Under the pieces are notes generated by a model. That model searched no databases. It was not told the DNA's origin and saw only the letters and a program-made list of their open reading frames with translations. 42,416 bases of DNA from Phallusia fumigata (taxonomy: Eukaryota; Chordata; Ascidiacea; Phlebobranchia; Ascidiidae), in NCBI GenBank assembly GCA_008931825.1, contig QXVZ01007393.1, forward strand, positions 4,824 to 47,239. Direction: 5' to 3'. The translations under genes were made by a program, and so were the position numbers. Below are positions 20,736-33,500 of this stretch, piece by piece (within the stretch, counting starts at the first letter, position 1; the number at the start of each line of letters is the position of its first letter).

Positions 20736-21199
20736 CCAGATTGGAAAGAATGACCTGGATACACCCTCCACGCAATAGTTTGGTTTTGAGCCTATAATTG
20801 CGCTGATTTGAGTGCAAATCCGTGCACAATCTTCACCAACTGCTTTGTACTGTAAATAGATAATTTATTTGCGAAAAAATCTTATGCCTTCAACAACTAC
20901 TATTACAACTTTAACGGCTACGCAATGCCATTTCTGTGAAATCGAAAACTCAGAAAAGCATAAAATTGTTCTATTTCTTACAATTTCGTGTGTGTTGAAG
21001 CGTGACTAACATCGAGATGCATCAAATAAGTGCATTGCCATTCTATTTTCTGCTGTTGCTATCAGGACAACGCGTTAGTAATCAGCGCTGTTCCAAAAGT
21101 TGTCCACGCAAAAAGATTTTTTAGGGTGTAAATCAGCGCAAAAAAAATTTTTGAACACAAACCCTCCACGCAAAAATTGAACTTTCCAATCTGGTCTAA
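20736..21199. mobile_element. MITE with CCAGATTGGAAAG inverted ends
   Basis: The left end CCAGATTGGAAAG is mirrored by CTTTCCAATCTGG at the right. Subterminal inverted similarity continues (CCCTCCACGCAA / CCCTCCACGCAAAAATTGAA; GCGCTGATTT / AAATCAGCGC). The target duplication is unclear. The right half appears again at about 21550-21695 because of an assembly duplication. Confidence 0.6.
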
Positions 21200-21882
21200 T
21201 TATACCTGTTGAAATTATTTTTTAGTTGGCCACAGTTTAGGTTGTTACTTCATAAAACTTTTAAAATGCAAAAATAATAGTTTGTTTCTTCTAATGTTTT
21301 GAATTCTTAGAATCAGTAGATTGTGAATAGATTTCACCAAAAATCTATTACCAATAACCCCAACACCAACAGGTTATTTCTTGCGTANCAACTACTATTA
21401 CAACTTTAACGGCTACGCAATGCCATTTCTGTGAAATCGAAAACTCAGAAAAGCATAAAATTGTTCTATTTCTTACAATTTCGTGTGTGTTGAAGCGTGA
21501 CTAACATCGAGTTGCATCAAGTAAGTGCATTGCCATTCTATTTTCTGCTGTAGCTATCAGGACAACGCGTTAGTAATCAGCGCTGTTCCAAAAGTTGTCC
21601 ACGCAAAAAGATTTTTTTAGGGTGTAAATCAGCGCAAAAAAAATTTTTGAACACAAATCCTCGACGCAAAAATTGAACTTTCCAATCTGGTCTAATTATA
21701 CCAGTTGAAATTATTTTTTAGTTGGCCACAGTTTAGGTTGTTACTTCATAAAACTTTTAAAATGCAAAAATAATAGTTTGTTTCTTCTAATGTTTTGAAT
21801 TCTTAGAATCAGTAGATTGTGAATAGATTTCACCAAAAATCTATTACCAATAACCCCAACACCAACAGGTTATTTCTTGCGT
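20894..21882. repeat. Direct duplication of about 494 bp around single N at 21388
   Basis: 20894-21387 recurs at 21389-21882 (offset 495) with only a few substitutions, for example GAGATGCATC versus GAGTTGCATC. The N sits exactly at the junction. Interpreted as two overlapping allelic contigs placed end to end. Confidence 0.9.
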
Positions 21883-22536
21883 ACACTTGCACACAAAAGG
21901 CTACAACTTCCTCACCTGTTATTGCCGTTGATTCAATAAATTCTTGCCCCATACTTCTGTTGGTTTGGGCACATTAAATTACAGCCTAAACCCTAAATTG
22001 TGATCTTGATTCGAGAAATTCCAACTTTCCTGATTTCTCTTTGTGACTCTTCTCAACCACCAACTAACCACTTGCTTAATAACCATGGTGATAAGCACAA
22101 AATACTTTAACAGGGCCTCNGTTGAAATTATTTTTTAGTTGGCCACAGTTTAGGTTGTTACTTCATAAAACTTTTAAAATGCAAAAATAATAGTTTGTTT
22201 CTTCTAATGTTTTGAATTCTTAGAATCAGTAGATTGTGAATAGATTTCACCAAAAATCTATTACCAATAACCCCAACACCAACAGGTTATTTCTTGCGTA
22301 CACTTGCACACAAAAGGCTACAACTTCCTCACCTGTTATTGCCGTTGATTCAATAAATTCTTGCCCCATACTTCTGTTGGTTTGGGCACATTAAATTACA
22401 GCCTAAACCCTAAATTGTGATCTTGATTCGAGAAATTCCAACTTTCCTGATTTCTCTTTGTGACTCTTCTCAACCACCAACTAACCACTTGCTTAATAAC
22501 CATGGTGATAAGCACAAAATACTTTAACAGGGCCTC
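21704..22536. repeat. Direct duplication of about 416 bp around single N at 22120
   Basis: 21704-22119 recurs at 22121-22536 (offset 417), essentially identical. The first 179 bp of this unit also occurs at 21209-21387, so that stretch is present three times. Nested unmerged overlaps are the simplest explanation. Confidence 0.9.
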
Positions 22537-23395
22537 TGAAACGATAGTATTTTTTACACAAAAAAATGTAGACTTCAAGTAAAGTTTTTGCCCCCCCCAA
22601 AACCGAATTTAAAAAACTTAGCGTAATTTACACAAAAAATTACCAAAATTATTTCAAGATTTAAAAGACAAGTTTACATCAGCAAAAATTTCCACTGCTT
22701 TCAGCGTCACTTAAGTTATCAGAGTTTCCAAAATGTATTTAATCGTGCAAATAGAAATTAAGATATTTGCTTTTTCATTAAGTTTCCTATGTTACTAAAT
22801 AGCGAATATTTTTATTGAATTATAGCACGATTAATTAAAATAGCGTATATTTTAAATTTATATTCTTAAGCAATTTAAATGTTATAGATCATAGAATTAA
22901 TATTAGTCTCCATGGCGACTAGGAAGGCAAATCGTTTGTAAACAGCAAAAGCCCAATTGTGTCCCCAAAGAATTTAGCGTCAGTACTCAGTTAGCCACTC
23001 TAGCAGCAACAATTATTCGTTGGACCCTGCAATTGCTGCAAACTGTTAATTTTTTGTCAGTGCATTAATCCAAGGTCTTTAGCTTGGTCGTTATTCGGCA
23101 AACTTTTTGAACAAGGCCATATTAATGAAAGTCGTGGTAACGAACCTGTGTGCAAAGTTCCGAACAAATTGAAAAACAGAAATTTTGACAAATTTTACAA
23201 TTTTTTGGGGCTAAATTTTTCATTAATTAGTATTTCATTAAACCAAACTATTAGTTGCAAATGTTTGCTCTCTTAATCATAAATGAGAAAAAAACAGTCT
23301 GTGAATTAAGTATTGACTGTTTAATCTGTTCTGTAAAATAGTGCCTATTTTGTCTATTCTGTTCATTCATCGTTCTATTTTAGGCCCCCACAGTA
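22537..23395. other. AT-rich spacer
   Basis: No coding frame, RNA gene or bounded repeat was recognised. It is dominated by A/T-rich unique-looking DNA. Confidence 0.5.
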
Positions 23396-23399
23396 CTTA

Positions 23400-24038
23400 C
23401 TATGGATGTTCAAAGTAGAATACCTGGCATTTCTAGAACAGTTTTTTCTAATCCAGAATATCGAATCCAAGTCTTATATTAATTTTGGCAGAATAACACA
23501 CAAAATTATATGTAACAAATCAACAAGAAAGGAATGTTTATTTAATATTTAAACAGTACCAAGTTTCTTCTATTACATCTCCTATAACCCAAGGGAGATT
23601 GCAGTAATAACAGTAACGTATGAAGGTTGTAAAAAACAATTGTAATAGAAAAGCCCAAGCCAGTAAGGCAACTACTATTTTCCGCCCTAATGCCACCACA
23701 CATGCACAACTAAATCAAGTTGCACAACCAACGACGCATTCAGATTTTTGCTGATACTGCAGAAAATCAATACGATTGTCCTGTTACTTGTTGTGCCCAT
23801 GTAGTGTTATTATCAACTGTCACGTTTGACTTGCGTGGCTTGGCATTTGTTAACAAGGAAACAAACGGCGCTGTATCGGCATTGTTGCATCTGTTTATGT
23901 CACTCGCATTCACACAAAAATAGACGAACTGCGCAAGCTCCTTTACACATTTTCGATGAATTAATATCGGTTTCAATTACCCGATTTATATGGCAAAATT
24001 AGATTCTAATCTGCTAGGATTTGACTTTGAACATCCCA
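23400..24038 (-). mobile_element. hAT-type element, inverted copy of the 35729-36413 family
   Basis: The ends are ATGGATGTTCAAAGTAGAAT and ACTTTGAACATCCCA. The interior is the reverse complement of the element at 35729-36413; for example CAAGCCAGTAAGGCAACTAC here matches GTAGTTGCCTTACTGACTTG there. It contains no transposase. The target duplication is not clear. Confidence 0.75.
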
Positions 24039-25070
24039 ATACCAGTGGATTAGTATTATTTATTGAGTAGACATCAGTAGAACATAATTTTGATTGCTTG
24101 GTAGATTCCACTCTATCGATAGCCAAGACCCAAGAGTAGAATTCTGGGTAAGACCAAAATAGCATGATATATGCACATTGAATAATACTAATAACCAAAT
24201 GTTCTTTTGTGGTTGTGCAGCCCTATTACCTCCAGCTCAATCAGTCATCATGTTACTATTTTTACACCAGCATTTTTTAAAGTGTTTTTAGTTGTCTCCT
24301 TAGTTACCATTGTGAAAACAAACATGTCAAAAGGTTAGACTTGACACTGGAGGGGGGTAAGGAAAGCATAGCTTGATAAAATTTCTCCAATTTCAGAATT
24401 TGTGAGTCCTAAAAACCCTAAAAACTGCACCCTAAAAACTCAGCCAGTAGTGAAGCTAAATACGATATTAGATTGTTGTGTTGCTCGGTTGACTCTCTCT
24501 TTGTAGAACAATTTTCTTCACTTATATCAAGATTTTTTGGGTTTTGATATCAAGAGCAAAACATCTTCTACTGGGAATGTGAAAAGCCATTTTTGTCTGA
24601 GTCATACCCAACCATTTCAGCATCATAGCTAACAAAATCCAGTGTATGATTGTAGCTAAAATTTGGGTGTCAATGGGCTGATCTTTTTAGTATCAGATCT
24701 TGCACATATATTTGTTCATGAGTGTCAATTACTACTTTGAGGTTGAAATCAATTTGTGCCTTAGCAACTACATTTTTCACCTCCCAATATGCTCTAAGGA
24801 TTTGTAATAAACTGTTCAACCTAGTCATGCAGTAATTTTAATTGTAACTTGGTTTTTTTGTATTCCTGAAACTTGTCCTTTTTTAGAGAAGACTTTTGAA
24901 ATGCATGTGTCAGTTGTCTAACCTTTTCAATTACAATAATTCCTGACATAAAATAGGCAAAGGGGTGCTGATTTGGTTGTGTTTTTAGAAAGATGTTTGT
25001 CTGTCATCCCAAAGAAATTGCACATAAACGATAATCATTTAAACTTTCAGTGTCATTAGTGTTTTGTGTT
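24039..25070. other. Spacer without recognised features
   Basis: AT-rich, short frames only. No repeat boundaries were recognised. Confidence 0.45.
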
Positions 25071-25486
25071 AGCAGTAGGGATGTTCAAAGTAGAATGGCT
25101 GGCTATTCTAGAATAGTTGTTGCAAATCCACAGTATGGAAGTTTTATATTATTTTTTGCATGATCAATGGCACAGCTGAAAGACTGATGCTGCAGAATTT
25201 TTAACCTTGTACTCCCATTACTTGTTGTGCCTTTGTATTATTTATTATCTTGTTAAACACATGGCTAAACAATAGCTAAAAAAGGAACAATTAAAATGTC
25301 ATTGCATCGGCACTGTTGCAATTGTGAATACTACTAACATCAATGCAAAGTGTGGACAAATTATGCACACATGTTTACGCAATATTTTGGATAAAAACGA
25401 GGTAAAAACAGCAAATTTTGATTTAAATCTGAATATATTTAAGTCCTATGGATTCTGTATTCTACTTAAACATCCCTAGTCATCAG
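25068..25486. mobile_element. hAT-type MITE, TAGGGATG family, shorter member
   Basis: The element 25076-25478 starts TAGGGATGTTCAAAGTAGAA and ends TTCTACTTAAACATCCCTA. Flanking octamers GTTAGCAG and GTCATCAG match at 6 of 8 positions, consistent with an aged target duplication. Confidence 0.75.
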
Positions 25487-26830
25487 CAACCATTTTAGAG
25501 GATTTTTGTTGATGACATCACAAACAGTTAGGTGGATGCCATAAGCAAAACACTGTTGATGCTCAGCAGGAGCTGGCTTGCCCAACTTAACCATTTCCAA
25601 GGCACTGTTAGTAACATGCTTGAATGCTTTACTGCTTTTCACTTATTTGCTTGCGTGTTTTCTACTTTCACATGCTTGTGATTGTTTTTGATTAAAGCTT
25701 CTTAACTGGCCTCAAAGTTAGGGGTGGCTGACAAAGTGACCGTTGCTCGAAGAGCGCGAAATAAACTAAACTAAAACTAACACTGCCGAAAATGTGCTTT
25801 TGAAACTAACCTAAACTTAGTTAAACAAATGCTACCAACTGAAGAGTCATTTCAGCAGATACACTTTAATTGACATGCATCATTTCCACAGTCCATCATA
25901 CCACATGTTTCTTGTGAACATACACTCATTCAGCATAACACTAGACCTTCCATCGAACAAAAACTAAACCTAAATGCTGTATACAGTATTTTTCCAAAAA
26001 CTTCCTGTCTATGACTTTTCCCTTTGGTAACCAACCTTTGAGTGTAAGCGCCTTTTGAACGGATGTACTGTATTCAATTTGTTGGGCCATCTGATACTGC
26101 CAGCCTTGCAGTCGTTTCTTCCAGGTTTTTTAGGAGAATACAATCAAGGATTGTTTTTTTTGTGGTTTGTCCTTTATCTTCCCAACTGGCATATCTGACT
26201 GCCTTTTAATGCTGTTGCGACTCTAACACAACATTCCAGTTGATGAAGAGCCCCGGCAACTTTTTTTATTTGAGAAAATTGTACACTTTGCTTTGTTTGG
26301 CCACAAAATTTAAGAAAAATGATTTTAAATGCCCCATTTCTTTATGACAGTTTGACATTAAAATTTTTTGACGTTCTTCTGCTTCAACAAAGCTAAACTG
26401 GTAATTGTCCCAACAAATAAATGAAATTTTAATATTACTACATAATTAATGTATTGTTGTATCTTCTACATTTCTTTTTTGTTTTCTTTCCAAATATCAA
26501 TTGGATGCTTCCACCAAGATGAGCACACCACAATGAAACTGGTTTTATTCATTATATTTTACTTTTAGCAAGTGGTATATTTCTCTTGAGACCAAAATTT
26601 AAGAGAAATCTTGAGCATGTTCCAATAAGGAATTCACCAGAAGGAGCTCGAATGCAAAGTGCTCTGTCTTAGACTTTTGAACAAATATTGAATTTGTTAG
26701 CAAAAAAAATTTTTAGGCAGCATAAATTTTTAGGCTATGACTTTAATTTTTGTGGTGTGGGATTTGGAATATTGTTTTTAATTCTATGTATATTATCTCT
26801 AATTCAAAAACAAGAAAAGGTGAAAAGTTT
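25487..26830. other. Spacer upstream of CFAP69
   Basis: No gene or bounded repeat recognised. The motif GCGAAATAAACTAAAC at about 25757 also occurs near 5377, hinting at another dispersed repeat. Confidence 0.4.
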
Positions 26831-27190
26831 TTGTGGGTCCCCTTTCTAATGGGAACGCATATGGTTTTCACTCTTTTCTTCTCCCCTTTTCAGTCCTTGC
26901 ACTTTTGGCATGTTTGGCAGATTTAGACAAAACTTTCACAAATGGTAGATACGGTCATGACAGTGTGTCACCTGTTCCAATTAATCCCATAGCTTCAAGG
27001 ATTATTTCATGAGCCCCCAAAAGGGTGAATGATTCTCTGCACTTTGTCCATGAACTTTTGGCATAAAATGTTTGGTAGATTTGGATGAAATTTCACATCT
27101 GGTAGTTATGGTTATGGTGATTTGTCATCAATCACATTTAACCCCTCCAGTGGTTACCCTGTTAGCCCCTTAAAATAAGTCAAAAAGGTA
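26830..27190. repeat. Head modules of the composite repeat
   Basis: GGGTCCCCTTTCTAATGGGA and GTTTTCACTC begin the copy. Two consecutive degenerate modules follow, with ACTTTTGGCAT..TTTGG.AGATTT..AAACTTTCAC, ending GTTAGCCCCTTAAAATAAGT. It lies about 290 bp upstream of the CFAP69 start codon. Confidence 0.7.
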
Positions 27191-27474
27191 TTGCGTCAAG
27201 TTGTTGTGTTTCTAGTGGCAGTAGTATAAGTGCGATTGAGTTTTAGAAATATGCAACTGGAGTTGGTAGTGTTTAAATCCATGACATATTTCCTACCATC
27301 ATTGAATGTTAGATGCTTATTGGAACCCTAAAACATTTAGACCTTTCCACACTGGAAGAGATTGAAATAAAACCATTAAGCAAGAATGTAATTTTACAAA
27401 TTGTGATTTATTTTTAAAGTATTGTGTTTTTGATAAGCTAACCCACTAAAAATGTAAGCAATTAGACGTTAAAA

Positions 27475-27576
27475 ATGTCTGCGCAAGCTAATTTGAAGAA
27501 GCAACAATTAAAATCGATGAACAAGATTCCTATTGTTACACATGTGATCACCGATGATGAGGCTGGTTTTTCAAAA
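27475..27576 (+). other. CFAP69: CFAP69 first coding exon, isolated by a 3.4-kb intron
   Basis: 34 codons from ATG, donor AAAA/GTATGT, phase 0, joining acceptor GCATTAG at 30953. The encoded KIPIVTHVITDDEAG resembles the vertebrate N-terminal QIPVVGVVTEDDEA, which fixes it as exon 1 despite its distance. The in-frame ATG at 30957 in exon 2 is a possible internal start for a shorter form. Confidence 0.85.
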
Positions 27577-30500
27577 GTATGTGCTGCATAAAAAATACCT
27601 AGTTTTGGGTTCACTTCCATTCCCCAAACAAGGAGACACATATTGTTTTCACTTTTTTTGTCTAATGCTGGTTAGGTGAAGAAAAGTCATTAAATTTTGG
27701 AATTTGACACATGTAAGATGGGTATCTGAAGTTGTGCACTGACATTTTTGACCCCAGTTGACTCCTCAGTTAACCCACAGGCCCCAAAACAGAAAAAATT
27801 TAACAGCAATACAGAAGAATCGAGTTGATGGAATAAATTTAAGCAATTCATATAATTAATCGCAACGTTGGTTTCAATATGAAAGTCCCACTGTCCAATG
27901 TTTCTTTCATATGTTTACATTACAAGAAAGTAAATCAAGAATGTGAATCCATAGGGATAATAAATAGTTAACTGCAGCCTATGATTTGTCAAGATAATAT
28001 TCTGGCTAATCACATAAAGCTTAACAACATAATATCAGTGATGGAAAAATAGAATTTAAAAGATTAATTTGAATACCTGAAATGTTGGTTTCAATGTGAA
28101 AGTCACACTGTCCAATGTTTCTTTAATATGTTTAAATTACAAAAAAAATATCAAGAATGTGAATGCATAGGGATAATAAAAAGCTAACTGTAGCTTATGG
28201 TTTGTCAAGAAAATATTCTGGTTAATCACATAAAGCTTAATAGCATAACACGGTTGATGAATGATGAATAAAATAGAATTCAAAAGATTAATTTAAACAC
28301 CTGAAATGTTGGTTTCATTGTGAAAGTCACACAGTCCAATGTTTATCTTAAAATATAGATAAATTTATATTTTTGAGCATAAATTATGGAAAGGTTATCA
28401 TTACAAGAAAGTAAATTAGAAATGCGAGTCCTTATGTAGTAGTGAGTACTATTGATTACTGGAGACCCATATAGTTTTCACTCTTTTTTGATTGCGTTTT
28501 TCTGTCTAACATGGTTTGTTCCTCCTGTTTGGTAAAGAATGTTTTTTTGCACACACATGCTAGTTACAAGAATTTGTAATAGGCAACATTGAGTGCTTCA
28601 GGCGCAGCAATGCGAGGTGCGAGTGGGAATAAAAAGCCATCTATAATTGAAAGTAAGTCACCCAGACTTTTTCTATTTTGATAGTTGATACAATGCAAAG
28701 TATGTAAACGTATTTAAGACTTTTAGGGGGATTCACCCATTTTTGGCCTTTTTAACATTTAGTTTACATGCTCTTTAGTTCAGATACGTTGCAGATGTAT
28801 ATAGTACTTTCATTGGTTGTTACAAATTTCACTCTGATAGACCGAGTAAATATGAATGGGGGATCACATATTGTTTTTCTCTGTGTTTCTCCCCATGCAA
28901 CTTGTCCATGGACTTTTGAGACGAAATGTTTGACAGATTTGGATAAAACTTTTACAGCTGGCAGACATGTTCATGACAATTTGTCATCAGTTTTGTTTAA
29001 CCCCAGTGATTCCCAGGCTAGCCCCCTAAAATTGGTCAAATCGTTTGTTCGTTTGTTTCATTTTTATTCTTGGGGCTGCCTGAATGTGTTATGCTCACAA
29101 TGAGTCTGTCATCGAGCCACCTGCCTCACTGTAGTTCCTTCGGATAATTTTTTTATTCGATTTTTAAAAGTTGGTGACTTCAATTTGGGTCAGCTCATCG
29201 GGTTTCTCTGAGTTGGAGTAATGCCGCTCAAGTTTCTCGCTCAGGAAAACACAAGCGACCAGGATGAGATTAGAAACCACAACCTTGTGTGCACAAGGCA
29301 GTCTCGCTAACCATATGGCCATCTTCACGACCACTTGGCCATCATTGAAATTGATCGATTTCTTTGTTTGGCATTATTGCCCCAGAAACTACCCTGTTAA
29401 TCCCTTAAAATGAGTCAATTTATTATCAGTGTCACAACCAGATAAAAATGGGACAGTTTGGAGAACATGCTATTCTGGTACATTGCTGTGTTTAATGCTA
29501 CACCCCTAAAGTTGACCTGGTAGGCCTTAGTTTTGAGGATATATCAGTTCAGTAGTGTGCCATTCTGTTTTTTAAGTATTTTTATATAATCACCAACTTA
29601 ACAGATTATATGAAATGCATTTAAAATATCTGCTACAATTTTGACATGTATCTAAATTGATCCATAATCTTCAACTCTAAATGTGTAGGGACCCTTGCAT
29701 TTTCTGCCTGCAGAAACAATTAATCCAATAAGTTTAGGTAATGTTTAATATTGTGGTGAAAATATCCTTTATAAATTGAGTAAAAGTCTTTAAGGAACGG
29801 CAATATGGTGAAAAACATCCTTCTAGTTACCTTTACAGCCATGTATACGTGTTTAAATGTTGATTGTACTGTCCCAAAACTAGGTTAATGTTCACAAGAC
29901 AGTGCAGAATGTGATGTCACACTTCCAAACTGTTGACGTTCAATAATGTCAAATTTGTGACAATAACCTTTTTTCCTCTTTACTAGTAAATGAGATTCAT
30001 ATTCTTGATTTACTTTCTTGTGATTTTCACTTTGCTTTGCCAATTTTTTTGGAATGATGAACAATTTGTTTTCAACAAAAAATGGATCAATTAAAGCCGT
30101 TGTTGTCAGTGACTACTGAGTATCATTATAAAATTGGATATGAAGGTGGCTGTCTTTGAAGGAATAGCTTGTCTCTTTATCGAATTTATGCTTCCAATAT
30201 TTTACAAGAAACAATGGACTGTGCAACTTTTACATTGAAACCAAAGTTTTGGGTAATAATATAAATCTGGTAAATTCTATTTCTTTTGCAAGATACTGCA
30301 ATGTAATTTCGTGACCAACTGTAGTATTATTTTTTTTTTTGAGAAATAATAGGCTCCTATGTAATGAAAGGGACATTGAGAGTTTATGCTGCCTGGCTAA
30401 ACATTGGTTGCCACACAGTCAAAGGTTACAGCAGATTAAACAAAAAGTAACGCACAACGCAGTAAAGACAATCAATCACAGTATATCTGCTGCCATCTAC

Positions 30501-33500
30501 GGTAGTTAACCACAATACAATGACATGGTTACTGATTGTGTGGCAAGGTTTGTTTATTGGTCAGTGTGGCTAAGGCTAAATAATGACTTTAACATTATTG
30601 GCATGATGTTTAAGTGATTTGGTTGGATTTAGCATTTTTTCTTTCTTTTGTTGCAAATTTTAGTTCTAAAACCAAAACTGACCATACTATATTACCATTG
30701 CTGCCATATTTTATTTCTGCTTTTGTTGTTGACTGTTTTCTTTATAGATTACCATTGTGATAACCCAACAAATAAAATACATAGTAAGAAACATTTAATA
30801 CTTCTTGACAAAAAAAATTTTTAAAGCTCTGGTAAACTTTTGTTACACCACCTGATAAGCACATAAGTTTAATTGGAAAAATTAGGACTAAACGTAATTT
30901 TTGTATATTTTTATTCTTTATGTGTTCCCAAAATTTTTACCATGTTGCATTAGGGCATGGCACTCAAACCCATCGACATGAGTCGAGTTGCAAAACTTCT
31001 CACAGACCCACATTCTGATCATCTGTTTGAAAGACATATATGTGCCTTGCGGCGAATTGCAGAAAGGTAAAACTTTAACCTAATGTATCTTAATAGCTGA
31101 AAGACACAGTAATAGATAGAACAGGTTTTCAATTTTTGAATATATATAGATTATGTGCTTTTTAACAAAACAAATGCCGCTGGGTGGCTGCGTAACATTT
31201 TCACTTCATAATAGATACAACAAAGGATTTTTGCTCAAAGATCTTGTGCAAGTTTTTAAAATTTTAAATGTTTGCGCGGATCGGATATCCTCACAAGAAT
31301 GTTACATTGAGCCTATGTGCAATCTTCTGCAAATTTGTGGGTTAGTCAACAATCATACTTTACTGTTGTAACTTAATGTGTCAAGGTCTCGTTAATGATG
31401 TCCTTTATTTGTAATATCCTAATACTGTAATTTTAAGGTTGCCGTATCTAAAAGAAAAAATGTCAGATGAGACAGTTTTTGCCCAAATCGTTGTTGAATC
31501 GATTGCTCAAATGGGGTATTTAATGCGTGTTCCAAACGGAACTGTAAGATCAGCACTTGCAGATGCAATAATCTCCCTCTATTGCAATCCACCTGAAATA
31601 CCTGAAGTATTAGAGGTTTGTTTTTGTTTTGCAACTTATGCATAAGGTTCTATATATTTTTTGTTAAATAGGGTTTGAGACCCACTAGTCACAATTACAA
31701 CAAACACATGATTGAAATGAGTGATGTTGCTGAGACTTTGATAAAATCCCTAACTCTCCTTGGTGAAAACCTAAACATTAAGCTGAAAATAATGGAAGTG
31801 TTGCAGAAGCTGTCATCTGATTCAGGTAAAAACAAAAATTGCAAAGCAAGTGAACAACTAATAGTCTTGCTGTGCACTTGGGGACAGAGCCAAACTGTGA
31901 GCAAATGCTTAAAAGTGGTGCAGCCTATCATATTTGTTGCCACATGAATGCTTCTGATCAATCCGGATACCTTTTGTTTATTTCTGTTGAAATTTTATGG
32001 AATTTGCTTGAATTTGGAGGGAAAGAAGTAGCTCACCAACTTGCCAACCTTGAATGCATCAAGTAAACAAAACATTTATATTTTTTTGTTTTTTTTTGTT
32101 GTTAAAATTTAAATGTTTTAATTCAGTGCATTAAAACAAGCTTTCAAAGGGTTAATGGTCAGTGGATATTCCAACTATGAAAAACAACTTCGAAATGATC
32201 TTCTTGTTATCACAACGCTTGTTGCACAAAATCTTGATTCTCCAATAGTTGAGACAGGTCCTGCTTATGACGATGTTAATACAAAGCTTCCAATTTAATG
32301 TGGCATAATTCGGTTCAGATTCCAAGGTGTAAAAGAGATTTACTAGTAAACGTTCAGTATTTTGTGTCATTCCAGGATTTGCTAAGCAACTGATACTTTT
32401 TGCAACGTTTTCGGAAGTAAAAAGTCACAACCCATTGGTTAAATCCTTAAAACTGACACAAAGCCATGAGGATTTTGAATTAAAAAAACTACTGATCAAC
32501 ATGTTGGAATTATTAAGCAGAGATTCTGCTGCCATTCAGGTGTGATATTTTATTATTAGCAACATGTAATAGACTGAACAATGTTTTATTACATTTAGCT
32601 TTTGTCTGATGGAAAAGTACTATTGTCACTCTTTCATTACGTAAAAGCAAATGAAACCAAAAAGTCACCAAGGGAGTGGTCACCTGCACAGTTTGAAGAA
32701 CTTCAACTGTATGCAATGTCTGCCCTTAGCAGGCTGGCTGTTATCCTAGTTGATGACTACATGACTTGTCAAGGAAATACAAGACTCATGCTGCTACTGG
32801 ATTGGTGTGTTTCTAAGGTAAAGTGCATTAAAAGTTTGCATACAATAGTCTCATTAGGATTACTGATTTCTACATATCTTGTATTGACATGTCTTTAACC
32901 AGAAGTACAATTTCTCCATTAGGAAAAGTTTGAAGGTCATGGCAATTCCTTTCATGGTTCTGGTGGAAGGGGAAACAAGAAAGCACAAATGCGATTTTGC
33001 TTGCGACTTCTAAGTGCTATTGTGTCCAGTGAAAATGAAACAACGGCACAGGATCTTTGTGACCAAGGAATTATCTCACAGCTTTTAAGTGAGTGCAACT
33101 GTAAATATTCTATCTGCAAGTTTTGCAAATTTTTGAACAGTTTATTATGGGTTTGTATTGTTGTCCCTTGCTGTAATGTCACAATAAATAGCTAATGATT
33201 TTTTCATTTAGATATTTTGCAAAACTTTGTGGAAGGTAATGGTACAATGGATGTGGAAATGCAGTGTGACATGCTATATATCTTATCAACACTTTGTGAA
33301 AGCGACATACACAGAAAAGAGTTGTTCGGTAGTCAGGTAATGCCACTAGAATATGTAAATTATTGTTTAGGTTACATAAAAACCCAGGTTATGGCAACTA
33401 GCTGTTTGATATTGGTTGCAAATAAGACCATTTGTTTGTAATTACCTAATGCACAAATTCATTTTACACAGGGGGTGGATGTTTTGGTTCATTACATAAA

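Noticed and set aside
31153..31214. Upstream extension of CFAP69 exon 3 from the TTATGTGC region
   Set aside because: Phase from exon 2 requires the acceptor at 31214, which restores the conserved IAER-YNKGF junction.
31695..31961. Minus-strand frames across the CFAP69 exons
   Set aside because: They are antisense shadows of well-supported coding exons.
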